Positions 21,602-32,075 of a DNA stretch of 64,000 bases are shown here, one piece after another. A program made the translations under genes and the position numbers. This stretch comes from Phaeoceros laevis. Its lineage: Eukaryota > Anthocerotophyta > Anthocerotopsida > Notothyladales. The stretch lies in NCBI GenBank assembly GCA_049999765.1, contig JBNGIQ010009553.1, forward strand, positions 284,321 to 348,320, written 5' to 3'. Below the pieces are notes generated by a model. It saw nothing but the letters and a program-made list of their open reading frames with translations. It was not told the DNA's origin and did not search any database. Position 1 is the first letter of the stretch, and each line of letters begins with the position of its first letter.

Positions 21602-21828
21602 ACCAAATCTCAATGACAGCCCAGTTCAATAGCGATATGCAGACGAAGCAAATCTGAATGACAACCCAATAAATATTTAGCTATAGAACACTAAATAGAC
21701 TAAGTTAGCTCGGCACCAAATCTGAATGACAACCTAGTCCAATAGCGATATGCAGACGAAGCAAAGCTGAATTACAACTCATTCAATAGCTCCATAGCAC
21801 TGAATAGTTAGCTCGATAGTGTATGCAT
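21602..21828. repeat. Two-copy tandem repeat, period about 113 bp
   Basis: Both units (from 21602 and 21715) start ACCAAATCT, contain AATAGCGATATGCAGACGAA and end near TTAGCTCG. The surrounding AT-rich DNA (21.5-22.1 kb) holds no gene. Confidence 0.7.
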
Positions 21829-22059
21829 ACCTCGTAAATAATGAGCACAAGCCCTGCTCGGTGAGCGCAAATCAGGTTCCTCGCCCTTAGGCGGTGCTTA
21901 AAATTTTATGAACTAAAAGCAGACAAACTTCACTCCTACAAAACTCAAAGTTTAACATTCCGACGAGAGGTAAACCATGCACCGGCAAGGAACACACACC
22001 AGTGACCTAATATCTTTGCCACATCACAACCTTCTCTGCAAAAGCGCAGCCACAGTATT

Positions 22060-22200
22060 CTCACCAGTGTGTGTGTATGTGTGTTTATTTGAGGAGGTTA
22101 GACGGTCCCGTGTAGAGCTTAGTTAGACTTAGTTAGACTCTCCAACCTGTCGTTCGTAGATGTGTAGGCTCTCCAACCTGTCGTGCGTAGATGTGTAAGG
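22060..22200. repeat. GT microsatellite and 31-bp tandem repeat
   Basis: A TGTG run sits at about 22066-22083. A 31-bp unit starting CTCTCCAACCTGTCGT is repeated at 22138 and 22169 with one mismatch. Confidence 0.7.
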
Positions 22201-22239
22201 CTACCTTGTCTCGGTGATCTCAGCTCAAGTGTCAACCTG

Positions 22240-22479
22240 AAATGAAACTTGTTCATGTGGCCACATTGTACACACACTGTGAGTAGCGAGAGGCACTTCC
22301 TGTTTTCATGCTCAGTGTTTTCAAATATTCGTACAAAACATCAGGCTACCATAGGATTAGCAAACTCCCTACACCAGTTGATGACGGCCAAAGATCAAAT
22401 AGCAGTAGGGCAACTCGTCACTCAGATGCTTGGTAGGTTGAAGCAGATTCAGAAAGAAGCTGCTCATCCCGACAACTAG
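22240..22479 (+). pseudogene. Possible LINE C-terminal zinc-binding remnant
   Basis: A 76-codon frame reads WPHCTHTVSSERHFLFSC followed by SVFSNIR. The spacing C-x-x-x...E-xx-HFLFxC-x-xF-xxIR resembles the zinc-binding domain at the end of non-LTR retrotransposon reverse transcriptases. Nothing upstream resembles RT, so if real it is a stub. Confidence 0.35.
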
Positions 22480-22778
22480 TCGGGTCATCAACAATATCCA
22501 TTAGCTACTTAAGTAAATACAAGCTACTTAATTATACTTCAAGTGTATATATATACGAACTAGCATCAACAGAGATATGCAAACAATATAGCAGTCTACT
22601 AAATGCATTCACACGACACAATTCGCATAGTAAAGGTAAAGTCCTTGAGTCAAGTCTACCGCCAGCTAATGAAGGTGGGAGTCGCGAGACTCCTGCCCTC
22701 GTTAGTGCACATCAAGTGGCGGCGCGCCCGATTCCCATTGAGGAGTTGACATGACGTGAACACCCCCTACAGTGTACC

Positions 22779-22828
22779 TTGGATAAATGTTACGCCTCGG
22801 GAGCGTGATGAGGCTAACACTTATCCAA
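22779..22828. repeat. Short inverted repeat
   Basis: TTGGATAAATGTTA (22779-22792) and TAACACTTATCCAA (22815-22828) pair at 13 of 14 positions. The related word TAACATTTATCC is reiterated at 24737-24790, suggesting remnants of one element family. Confidence 0.5.
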
Positions 22829-23369
22829 GTGCAACATATATCAATTTCACCTATTTTTTGCCAGAAATTAATTAAATAATAATAATAAATATAAATCTCA
22901 ATCGATGTGCGCAGTGTCGCACACCACATAACTAACACATGAGCCCAACAGGGCTCCACAAAATAACACCAAACGCAGTAAACCGGTGCCACAAAGACTG
23001 ATCCGAGTACTCCACAACGACCTTCTTTTGACTTATGTCCAACTCTCCCTTCACAACGGATGTGCAGCATTCTCAATACTTTTCCTCCTCCTTGGCTTTC
23101 TAGCATAATGTAAGCCCGATGGAGGGTGTTGGGATGTAGCGGGCACGACGGGAGTGGGCACCCTTGGCATTGCTATCACCTGTACCGCACAAATCTGAAA
23201 GCAATCGACTGACTGTCAAAAGTTTCGCACCATTGGGAATTGCACGGAAAACGAATTATCAGCTCATCAGCACGGAAATGGACGTGAAGGCGCATCACGC
23301 TCATCAAGTGAGTGAAGCAAAGCTCAAAGTAAATCGTGCCCTAACGCTCATCAAGTGAGTATTGGAAAT

Positions 23370-24523
23370 GTCATGGTTACTATGGAAGTAACAAGCAGTA
23401 ACTAGGCTAGGGTCGCGGCAATCACGCTAGCCCGAGGAGATACGGGAGGCTTTAACAGTGGATATTGAGGCAAGGGCTGCATACCGCAGCCTCAAAGAAC
23501 CAAACACAGCATAGGCAGAGAGGGAAGGGTTGTTATATTTCCAGAACCACTTGTTTGTACCTGGTATCGCTTGCGCCGCCTGCATCACCTGCGCAGCTTG
23601 GGCAGCTCGCGCGGTGGCCTATGCCTCCTGCGCCGCCTGCGTTGCCTGGGCCGCGCGGGCTGCCTGAATGGCTTGCTCTGCCCTAGCAGTCTGGGCGGCC
23701 TGCATGGCTTGGTCCGCCTCCGCCTAGCGCTGTTGCAGTGCTGCCTCCAGCTGTGCCAGATGCTCCGCTTGAGCCCTCACCAGTTGCATTGCCGCTCCTG
23801 GCTCCAACAGTTCCAGTGCCATCCCGCCGTGATCTCCCATCGTGAATGATGGCGTCGACTTGCGCCCTAAACTCCTCCGTGCCCGGCCCGACCAGGTTTA
23901 GGACCTGTCCGAGGTGGTAGCAGAGTAAGCTCCACGCGCCTCTCTCCACCGCCTCCCACACTTCCGTCTCCGGTACGTCCAGCTGAGGCACCAATAACTC
24001 TGACAATCCCAAAATGCAGTCTAGGGGTAGGCGCCACCGATAGTGCTTCACTAGCGCAAACACACTCCTTAGCTGCTGATGCGTGGGTTGGTTGGACTCT
24101 GAAATGATACACCACATACAAATGTGCACTGCCGTGCTACGAGGGAGATTGGCCGAGGGTGGCAGCAATGCCAGAAGATTGGCCGAGGGTGGCAGCAATG
24201 CCAGCAGCTTGGCCTCCTTGCTCATCCGCGGGATCGATCGCTTGCGAGCGATTCAAGCTCTGATACCAGTTGTGATCGCACTTGATGGCAACGGCTCAGG
24301 CCCCGAGTAAGGGCCTGGGTTTCATATTTAAGGGCTCTTGGCCACCGCTTACAGCCCGAGATGGGCGTGAAACACCAAGTGACGGTCCTATGCATGCTAA
24401 GTCATGCCGTCGCAAACGGCATTGATTCTGATGATTGTCTTTGCCTAGCTCGAAGGGTCTCGGCAATCACGCTAGCCCGCCTCTAGCCTAGTTACTGCTG
24501 GTTACTTCCATAGTTATCATGAC
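23370..24523 (-). mobile_element. LTR-retrotransposon remnant with tRNA-Met primer site and gag-like frame
   Basis: On the minus strand TGGTATCAGAGCT (24268-24256) is the standard plant primer-binding site complementary to initiator tRNA-Met. It lies 2 nt inside an LTR-like end reading ...GATCACA. Immediately downstream (minus strand) a gag-like frame runs 24225-23683, followed in shifted frames by Ala/Gln coiled-coil repeats (AAQAAQVMQAAQ, about 23570-23700). No protease, RT or integrase follows. A 30-bp tandem repeat (24146-24210) encodes LLALLPPSAN twice. The block is flanked by a 41-bp inverted repeat (23370-23410 and 24483-24523) and a 19-bp direct repeat CGGCAATCACGCTAGCCCG (23416-23434, 24461-24479). 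Confidence 0.65.
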
Positions 24524-24599
24524 AGGAAAACTCAAAGTGAACCGTGCCCTAACCTGCCCAAAATGAAACGTGCCCTAATTTTTTAATGATATGTATTAT

Positions 24600-26310
24600 G
24601 CTCGACTAATGATGTGTATTATGAACTTAATCTGTAATATTTAGTTCTACTCCCACTCAAAGGCTGTTTTACTCGAAGGTAACATATAACAAATAACATT
24701 TGCCCTTGTGCACACCTAGGGGAGCGCCACACCGCGTAACATTTATCCAGGGATAACGCTTATCTAGGTAACATTTATCTAGGGTACATTCTACTACTAC
24801 TACTAACATCCAAAAGCAAATGTGTCCAGCCAGTTTATACGATCAGTCCTTTTGAGCACTGAGCTCATGCAAAGGAGCGAAATGGCCTTGTGGAGACAGG
24901 GGAGTCTAACAAATTGGCAGGCAAAAATTAGCACATTTCATGGACAATGCAAAAGATTGTGTAAATCATGACATACACCTGCAGGCACAAGCCCAGCGCT
25001 TGCCTAAATTCTGAACTTGCTAAGACTACTTTCGCTGGTGCGGCAACGCCTTTTGAGCTTCCTCTCACTTCCTCTCTCTTAAGAAACCGTCGACGCCACC
25101 GCGTGAAGTTGCCGTACAAAGTGGTGCCAGAAATAGCCTTGGAAATGGTCTGTCCCTAATGGGCTTACTAGACCGAGACCATTACATAGCTGAACAGCCA
25201 AGTTTCCAGTATTACCATCAAACCAGCTGGCAAGATTGATTAATCTAATAGGTGTTTAACTACCTAAGTGCCGTGTAAGGACGCAAGGTGACAAGAGATT
25301 GCTATTGTGCGAAAAACACCAAAAGCATAGCCCTAATACATACGTAGCATTCACCTGTTGAGCGACGTGCATTCACACGACCTGACAAACCCCTACCTCA
25401 GCAATTCCACCTCCCCAGTGTCCCATGCACTGAAAGACTTAAATATAAAGTCTGCACCTTTTAAGGTGCAAAAAGCCTGACGTTTAGAATAAGAGCAGAA
25501 GACACAAGAAATGAGAAGGGTACATACATGTTGGAATTGCCCTACCCTCCGCCACCAATATCATGACCTCCACATACGCACAACACTCATTACTTTTGAT
25601 ATCACTCCTGCAACCAATCTAGGACCCTTACGGACAAGACCAAATCAAAAGAATCCGATTTCACGGCGCTTTCGGCCGCGAAATCTGTATTTTTCGTGAA
25701 ATTTACCCAAACTTGCCATGGACAGCTGCGCGATTTCGCTCACCTTTCGACTGCAAATATGGTGACATGGCGCCTACATGGTACTAATGTGGCGGATGCA
25801 AAATCTTAAAATACCAAAGCACCTACTATGCTGGAATTTCCGGTAAGCATGATGGTTCGTGCAAATCGGGCTTAAATTCTACCAGCTTGATTCATTTTTC
25901 ATCCTCTCCATTTACCTTCCATTACTTCCCGTCCTCCATTTGGCGCGCGTTAAACTTTCCGTGAATGAAATCACGAAAACCAACCAGCCTGTCTGGGGCG
26001 ATTTGGCTGCCAGGATTTCGCTGGATGGAATCAGATCCGTATTAAAAAAAGATTTGGCGCCGAATACATCTCTAAACATCCCAAATCCGGTTCCGAAAGC
26101 TGCATCGCGAAATCGTGCGAAAGCTCTGTCCGTGAGGGTCCCTATTGTGGTAGGCATGAGACCAATCACGTGTGGGTTGGGGCCATGCCGTTCTCACGTG
26201 GGGAAGTCCTTAAGAGTTCATGCAACACCCTTCCACATGCATACGGCCCGTTCCCAGAAGGAAACCGATACTTAGTCTATAAGAAACTTGTTATTAGGTG
26301 TGTGAAATTG
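24600..26310. other. No recognisable gene
   Basis: Mostly AT-rich intergenic DNA. A 138-codon frame at 25859-26275 and a basic segment LLRNRRRHRVKLPYKVVPEI (about 25078-25140) have no recognised family. Reiterated TAACATTTATCC words lie at 24737-24790. Confidence 0.35.
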
Positions 26311-26315
26311 TTATC

Positions 26316-26424
26316 AGGTCCTTTAAGGTTAAGGGGTTAAGAAGGTTTCGGGGTTAGGAAGGTGACTCTTATAGGTCCTTTTAAGATTAAGGCGTTAAGA
26401 AGGTCTATGGGTTAAGGAGGTGAC
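26316..26424. repeat. Two-copy tandem repeat, period about 57 bp
   Basis: Units at 26316-26366 and 26373-26424 both begin AGGTCCTTT and end AAGGTGAC / GAGGTGAC, with about 85% identity by eye. Confidence 0.65.
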
Positions 26425-26814
26425 CGAAGAATCCTGAAGACGTTCAAGAGAACTAGGAATTATGTAGGTGGACATTACAATGTTGTTAATCAGTGCAATT
26501 GCGCATAGCATAGTAATGATATGTTCGCTTTTATCTTTTGTACTAGCCTACTGGGCTTTTGCTGTTGGCCATATGGCAAATCATCAAGTAGTATGGCAGA
26601 TCGTCTACATGCTGATCTGACGAAGGCTCTTTTTAGCAGCGTGCTTGCCCGATATCCCTAGAGTTTGTTTCCGTTCTCTCGGTCGAAGTCTCGAAGATAT
26701 GGACGCGGAACGCGAGCTTCGGTGTCCGGGTGTTTAGCAATCGAAATCGAGATAAGCATTCTTCTACATTACTTATCCCATACAGTCGCGAGTACGTATG
26801 GCCTGGCCTGTTCT

Positions 26815-27322
26815 CCAGCCGGCAGTGCAGGTACTTGACATCCCATAACGTCTACGAATCGATTGCATAGAACTGCAAGGCGGCTTCTCTTCATCGCTCT
26901 GCCAACCTGCTCAATGGGCACAGCAAGTCAGTTCTCAATCAGTTCTCACTTTGTCACCTATTACCAGTGGCAAAAAAATGCCACTACCGTATGTGAATGT
27001 AATTATATGACAGTATCGGGGTTGTTGGCCTCCGAATAATTAGACAAAACTCCACAGTCGAAGGCTCAAAGCTAGCGAGGCATCACAAGGAAGTGGTTGT
27101 AGCGTTCCTAAACTGCTACCCTCCTCAAATTTTCAAAAGGAACGGAGGACTCCTTCGGAGTATCCCGCCATCAGTTTCTGGCCCGGGTTATGAAAGTCAT
27201 CTTATATCTCAGATAGCTTCCTGACGAAGGCCTGGGGTCAATGCTTGATAGTTGTACAAGTTGGGCCGGAGCCATAGATAGTGATCAACCAATTTGGGAA
27301 GATCAGCATGACTACTGGCATA
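26815..27322 (-). repeat. Dispersed repeat, copy 2 (inverted relative to 13.25-13.74 kb)
   Basis: Reverse-complement match of 13250-13740 over the whole length with small indels. The boundaries sit near CAGTGCAGGTACTTGACATC (26825) and ACTACTGGCATAAACC (27310). The two copies bracket a 13-kb interval that includes the UPRT gene, PPR debris, the MITE cluster and the gap. Confidence 0.75.
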
Positions 27323-27615
27323 AACCACGGATGGTGCTCCAATTACTCTAAGCAAAGCTAAAACCTTAAGGAAGCCGTTCTCCTGAAAGTAGGCCGTTTA
27401 CCCAGCTGGACAATAGGCAGGGCAAGGGGCATTAGAACCAAAGCTGATGAAACTGGGATGTACCTGCAGATGGCTGATGGCTGCCAATCCTCGTGAACAA
27501 TCCCCAAAACAAACTTGTTGTGACAAGTGGTGCGGGCAGAGCCCACAGCCTTTGAGATGACCAGCCCAACTAGTCTCCATCAACGTTAAGACAGAAGAGA
27601 GTTTGCGACCAGGAA

Positions 27616-30600
27616 TCAGCATACCTGATTGGAGTACCGCTTACGCAACCTTAAAGCAGTTTGAATGCATTTGTGTACCCTAATTTTCAATTCCATGTCG
27701 TTGAAAATCTGCAGCAAGAAAAGCAGCTTCATTATCTACAGTCTGCCACCCAATATCATTTCCTTAGTACTAAACAATGAGCCAACTGCTGCTTACCTTG
27801 ATGGCATCATCCATGGATTGGACCTCTTTCAAGAGCTTTGCTCTGTTCAACAACAAGATTGCAGCAACGCAAAAAACTGAAAGCTCTTCATCCCCCTTCT
27901 TCTGAAGCAGCCCGCTCCCACTGCGCGACTTCTGTCGACCGGATTTTGCCCAAATGCCTGGCCGCAATCCGCAGAAGGGGCTCTTTGCCAATAAAATAGC
28001 ATCATTCCCATACTCCCTTGGGCTGCCATTGACCGATCTGGAATTAAACCTCCAATCGAAAGGGCTGTGGTCATCCTCCTTCAGACGCTCTTGCAAAGAC
28101 ATTGAGGGGGACCGGATCACAAGCGCTCCAAGAGTTGGGGTCTCAATTCTCGATGTCACCATAGAGTCGAAGTCAGAAGCCCACATCATCTGCAAGAATA
28201 TCCACAATGAACTTCTAAGTCACCTCAGCAACCCCTTATGATGCTTAGCATGAGACGAGTGAGCAGAGATATTCACACAAGTGTCTTCTTGCAACATAAC
28301 TTACTTCCCACATGAAAAGAGATTCACCAAATGAAAGCTCCCGGCGGAAGAGGACAAGCAGCATACGGAATGCAAACAAAAAACTGTCTGCCCCGACATT
28401 TGAAAAATGTCGAGACATCTGCACATCAGTAAGCTCCAGGATTTTGGGCAATGCTTCTAGCTGCTTCATAACACCGACTGGACCCTCCATCTGAAAGTTT
28501 TGCCTCTGCATGAAAACAAAGCAAAGCCCATTATTAATGTCCTTTCGATACCACTATGAGAAGGCATCCTGAAAAGCCCAACGGCCCGTAAGGGTCAAAC
28601 GATGAATGTCATTCTTACCACACGCCTCAGCAGGCTCTCAAAGCACCAGAAGGCATCAGCGTCATCCTCAAACAGCAGAATAAAAGGTGACAAAAGATCA
28701 CTCATGCCTGCAAATGCCACAACCAGGTTAGAACATAGCGTCAGTCTATTCTGTTCCAATTACGGCAAGCAGAGTTATGATACAGGGCTACAAAATGGCC
28801 CACCGGGACCTGTAGTAGTTTCATTTGCAGTTACAAATGATACTACTACATGAAGGTACTTTTATTCAGGGAAGCTTGACATTGCAACAAGGACATCCCA
28901 GAGCTACAGGTGGTACCAAGTCTGCAACGTAGAAAGTACAGAGTTCACTCTTTGATTATCCAAAATTATGCTCCATAAACATTCAAAAATCTCTCACCCT
29001 GGCAGTAACCGGTTGCAGAGTCAATCCATGCATAAACAGCCAGAATGTCCGACATTCGTGCCATGTTCTTGGTGTCTCCATAGAACTCGAGATGCCTATC
29101 CGTCCTCACCACATCAATAACTGTTCCATAAACAGCAAACCCCAACTGTCAGCACTGTCTGAAATAATTCTGAGAACGACAACTGCTCGGGCTTACACCC
29201 GACATATGCCAAAGGTTGACTAATGATCTATAGGGGAGAGGTGGCCATACCTATCCTATGTAATGTCCAAAGCCAATCTGCTACCTTTTCCTCGCTGACT
29301 CCATTCTTTAGAGAATAAGGGAAGTCAAGTACTCCAGTTCCGGTAGACTTGACATCTCGTAATTCATCATCCAAAGTTGGCAAGAGAACCTCAAGGAATG
29401 GTGGATTTTCCAGCGCATCCACGCCTCTGCCAGGATCAAGAATCATGGGCTCATCATCGAACTTGATAGGTGACCCATAAATCATGTGTTTTTCCTCTTC
29501 AACACCCAGGGAGTCCACAACTCCAGCTGAATTCTCCTGATTCAAGATTTCTTGTCCTTGAACAGCACCTGCACCTTCGGACCCTACTCTATTAAGAATG
29601 GGAACCTCTTCTTTGCCAGAACTCTTTCCAGAAGACCTGGCCGCTTTGGCGTCATTTTTCCTGTCCTCTTTGGCAAAGAGGTTAACAGTGGGCAGGTAAG
29701 GGAACTCTGCAATGTAATCCCCATTGGTGAACGAGAAATCGCTGACCTCAGACTCTGCACCTTCATCTGCATGAGCACTTGGACTTGACATATTGTACAA
29801 AGGGCCTGATAGAGCAGATACACCACTAATTCTCCCACTCCCAAAATCCTCCGAGAATTCTGAAAACTGTGTTTTCAGCCCTACATCCGATATCAGAACA
29901 TTTGCATTCTTTGGAAGTTCAACCTCCTCTTCTGCAGAGTGCTCCAAGGGGCTCTTTGAGTCCAAAGAGATACGCACTAAGGCAGATTTGGCTTCTTTCC
30001 TTGAACTCTCCTTTGACGATATCCTTACATCCATGACCTTTGACCCAACTGTATAGGCAAGAGAACCTGTTCCAACACTTGAGTGCATGGACTGGCATTC
30101 TTGAATAAGTTCCTTGTATCTCAACCTGCAACCAATAAACACATAAGACTTCAATGCCCCAGTTGTTACAAGTGCCGCCTGGAGCTAGACAAGGAATCAT
30201 TGGATCAGACCTGCGAGCCTGCCGAGTTTGTTTTCGAGACTCTGTTGTAGACCCAAGACCATAACAACCCAGGAGGAATTCCCATACTTCAGCCCGGATG
30301 GAATGGTCGACACCCTGCCACAGATGCAGATGTTGCCGATTAAAGATAAGCAGGCCAGAACCACATGACAATGCCAACGGTCATTACTAAGCAGACGGGA
30401 GGACACTGGACAGAGCTCTAACCCCAGAGACAATAATCTTGAGGAGCTTGTGAAATCCAACTGGCTTTCCTTCGGCGTCGAATGCGGCTCGCCACTTGTC
30501 CTGCCTCAACCTTTTGGATGCCTGCAATGAAAGACCAACTACAGATTAAGAACAAGTCAGGACGTGTACAATATACCTGCCAGCCACGGAACCTTTTAGT

Positions 30601-30744
30601 CACCTTGGGCCGAAGGTTGGCAGGAAGATAAATCTGAGGTGGGGTCTTCTTGGAGCCAGGAAGCGTAGTGCTCGACCGCCGCAGAGTCTTGGCGGCAACT
30701 GCCCCTCCGCAGACCCAGGGCGACTCCTCCCAATCCCGTGACAT
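27616..30744 (-). CDS. RabGAP/TBC domain protein (GYP7/TBC1D15-like), 9 exons
   Basis: Exons (minus strand): 30744-30604, 30521-30423, 30314-30211, 30125-29251, 29120-28998, 28707-28619, 28505-28305, 28189-27797, 27708-27616; they join to 705 aa. The TBC fold begins with GVDHSIRAEVWEFLLGCY (about residues 81-98). A roughly 290-residue Ser/Glu-rich insert, encoded by the large exon 4, separates it from the catalytic half. The arginine finger lies in IDVVRTDRHLEFYGD and the glutamine finger in YCQGMSDLLSPF, so GAP activity toward a Rab GTPase is expected. The tail VHKCIQTALRLRKRY matches plant TBC proteins. The last exon could instead be spliced at CAG/GTATGC after 27627, with more sequence to the left; I see no obvious further exon. 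Confidence 0.93.
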
Positions 30745-30784
30745 TCCACCTTGCTAGGCCTCTCATACAAGAACAGAACCAAAG

Positions 30785-31470
30785 ATGACGCAGGACGCTC
30801 TGTTCGAACGCATACGTTCAACTGCTCCGTGCACCAAGAAACCACTCACTGCCATGCCTGCCCGAACTGAGCTACCCCTAGTGCTCGAAAAGCTCCTCAT
30901 TGGAACCTCAGTCCACGGAAATCATTCCAGACTCTCCTTCTTCCACCCCTCCGCCCAGAAATCGTTCACAGCATCCTGATCTGTCACCTACTCCACTACC
31001 CGCCATGCCAATTCAAGATCCAGAAACAACCGCGGCCAATTCCGCCACCTCTCCATCCTGCTTCGCCCCTGCAACCCTACACTCCAGCCATGCCAAGGCC
31101 CGATCATCCAGTTCCCGAGCAAACCAGAAAGAACCCCTCCTCCAATCCTCCTCCTCCTCCTCCTCCTTGGGTACACAGGTATTCGGATGGGCTAACCGTG
31201 CGACCTCCTCACAATCTTCTGTGCTCTTGGATCGAGGCAGAGGCCGCGGCCAAGACAGAGCGAGCGAGAAGAACCGAGGCGGCAGTCAACCGGAAATTCC
31301 CTCGGAAAGAGTCCCGGAAACAATGCGCCGGAGTGAGGGTCGAAGCCAGCAAGCAATCGTGGCGTAGCACCAGGGCCCACTCTGCCATAGCCAGAACTCC
31401 TCCGCGCCGATGGTACCAGCCGGTCAGCCGGTGTGCGTCATTACAGGCTGTGTCTTAGCCACCTGGATAA
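30785..31470 (+). other. Divergent flank of the TBC gene with a Ser/Pro-rich open frame
   Basis: The + frame 30900-31367 (155 codons) is rich in Ser, Pro and Arg and starts 156 bp from the TBC start in the opposite direction. Another + frame (31090-31458) contains NPPPPPPPW. No conserved domain recognised; it could be a first exon, a leader or non-coding. It includes the inverted copy of the 22-bp word found at 19498. Confidence 0.25.
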
Positions 31471-32075
31471 GGCAACAGCCACGCACAGGCGCCAGGGTGA
31501 CCGGCCCCACCGGAAACCCGCCCAACCGCCCTGCTGATTTCACAAGTGGGCCGCTGCGGTTGGCTACTGCTTTCCCGGCTCGAGGATCGCAGCTTCCCAG
31601 GCGACGTTTTCCGTTGCCAACAAATCGCTTTGTGCTGCTTTCGTGATTGCCCCGGGCGATGAAGGCCGTGTGGGGACCGGCACCGAAGCACGAGCCGGCA
31701 CGGTCACCATGACCCGACTACAGCCACCAACCAACTTGCACCGGGCGGCCCAATGATATGGACCTGTACCCGCAATATGCATACTGCAAGGAAGAGTCAC
31801 GGTACACCCTGGTCTTCATCACCTAAAAAACAAACTACCTGTCCAGGAGCCTCTGACAGATGTACAGCACTGTGCATGTGAGGGCGGAAGATGCAAGAAA
31901 GTAGAAAAAACCATCTCATCATTTTCTTCTTTTAAAAACTGTTCCGAAGGACGGATTTTGGAACGCCGATGACGATGATTAAGATAAGTTCTGAACTTCT
32001 GGTCACTGTTACTCTCGAAAATAAACGAAGCCATCTGGGTCGCATCTGGATCGATTGCAGACTTCCGGAACACTC
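31470..32075. other. 3' flank of the large PPR gene
   Basis: No coding signal recognised; probably contains the PPR gene's 3' UTR. Confidence 0.4.

Noticed and set aside
26281-26440. GGTTAAGG-rich repeat as a telomere-like or replication element
   Set aside because: The unit is a 57-bp two-copy tandem without a regular 7-bp telomeric period.
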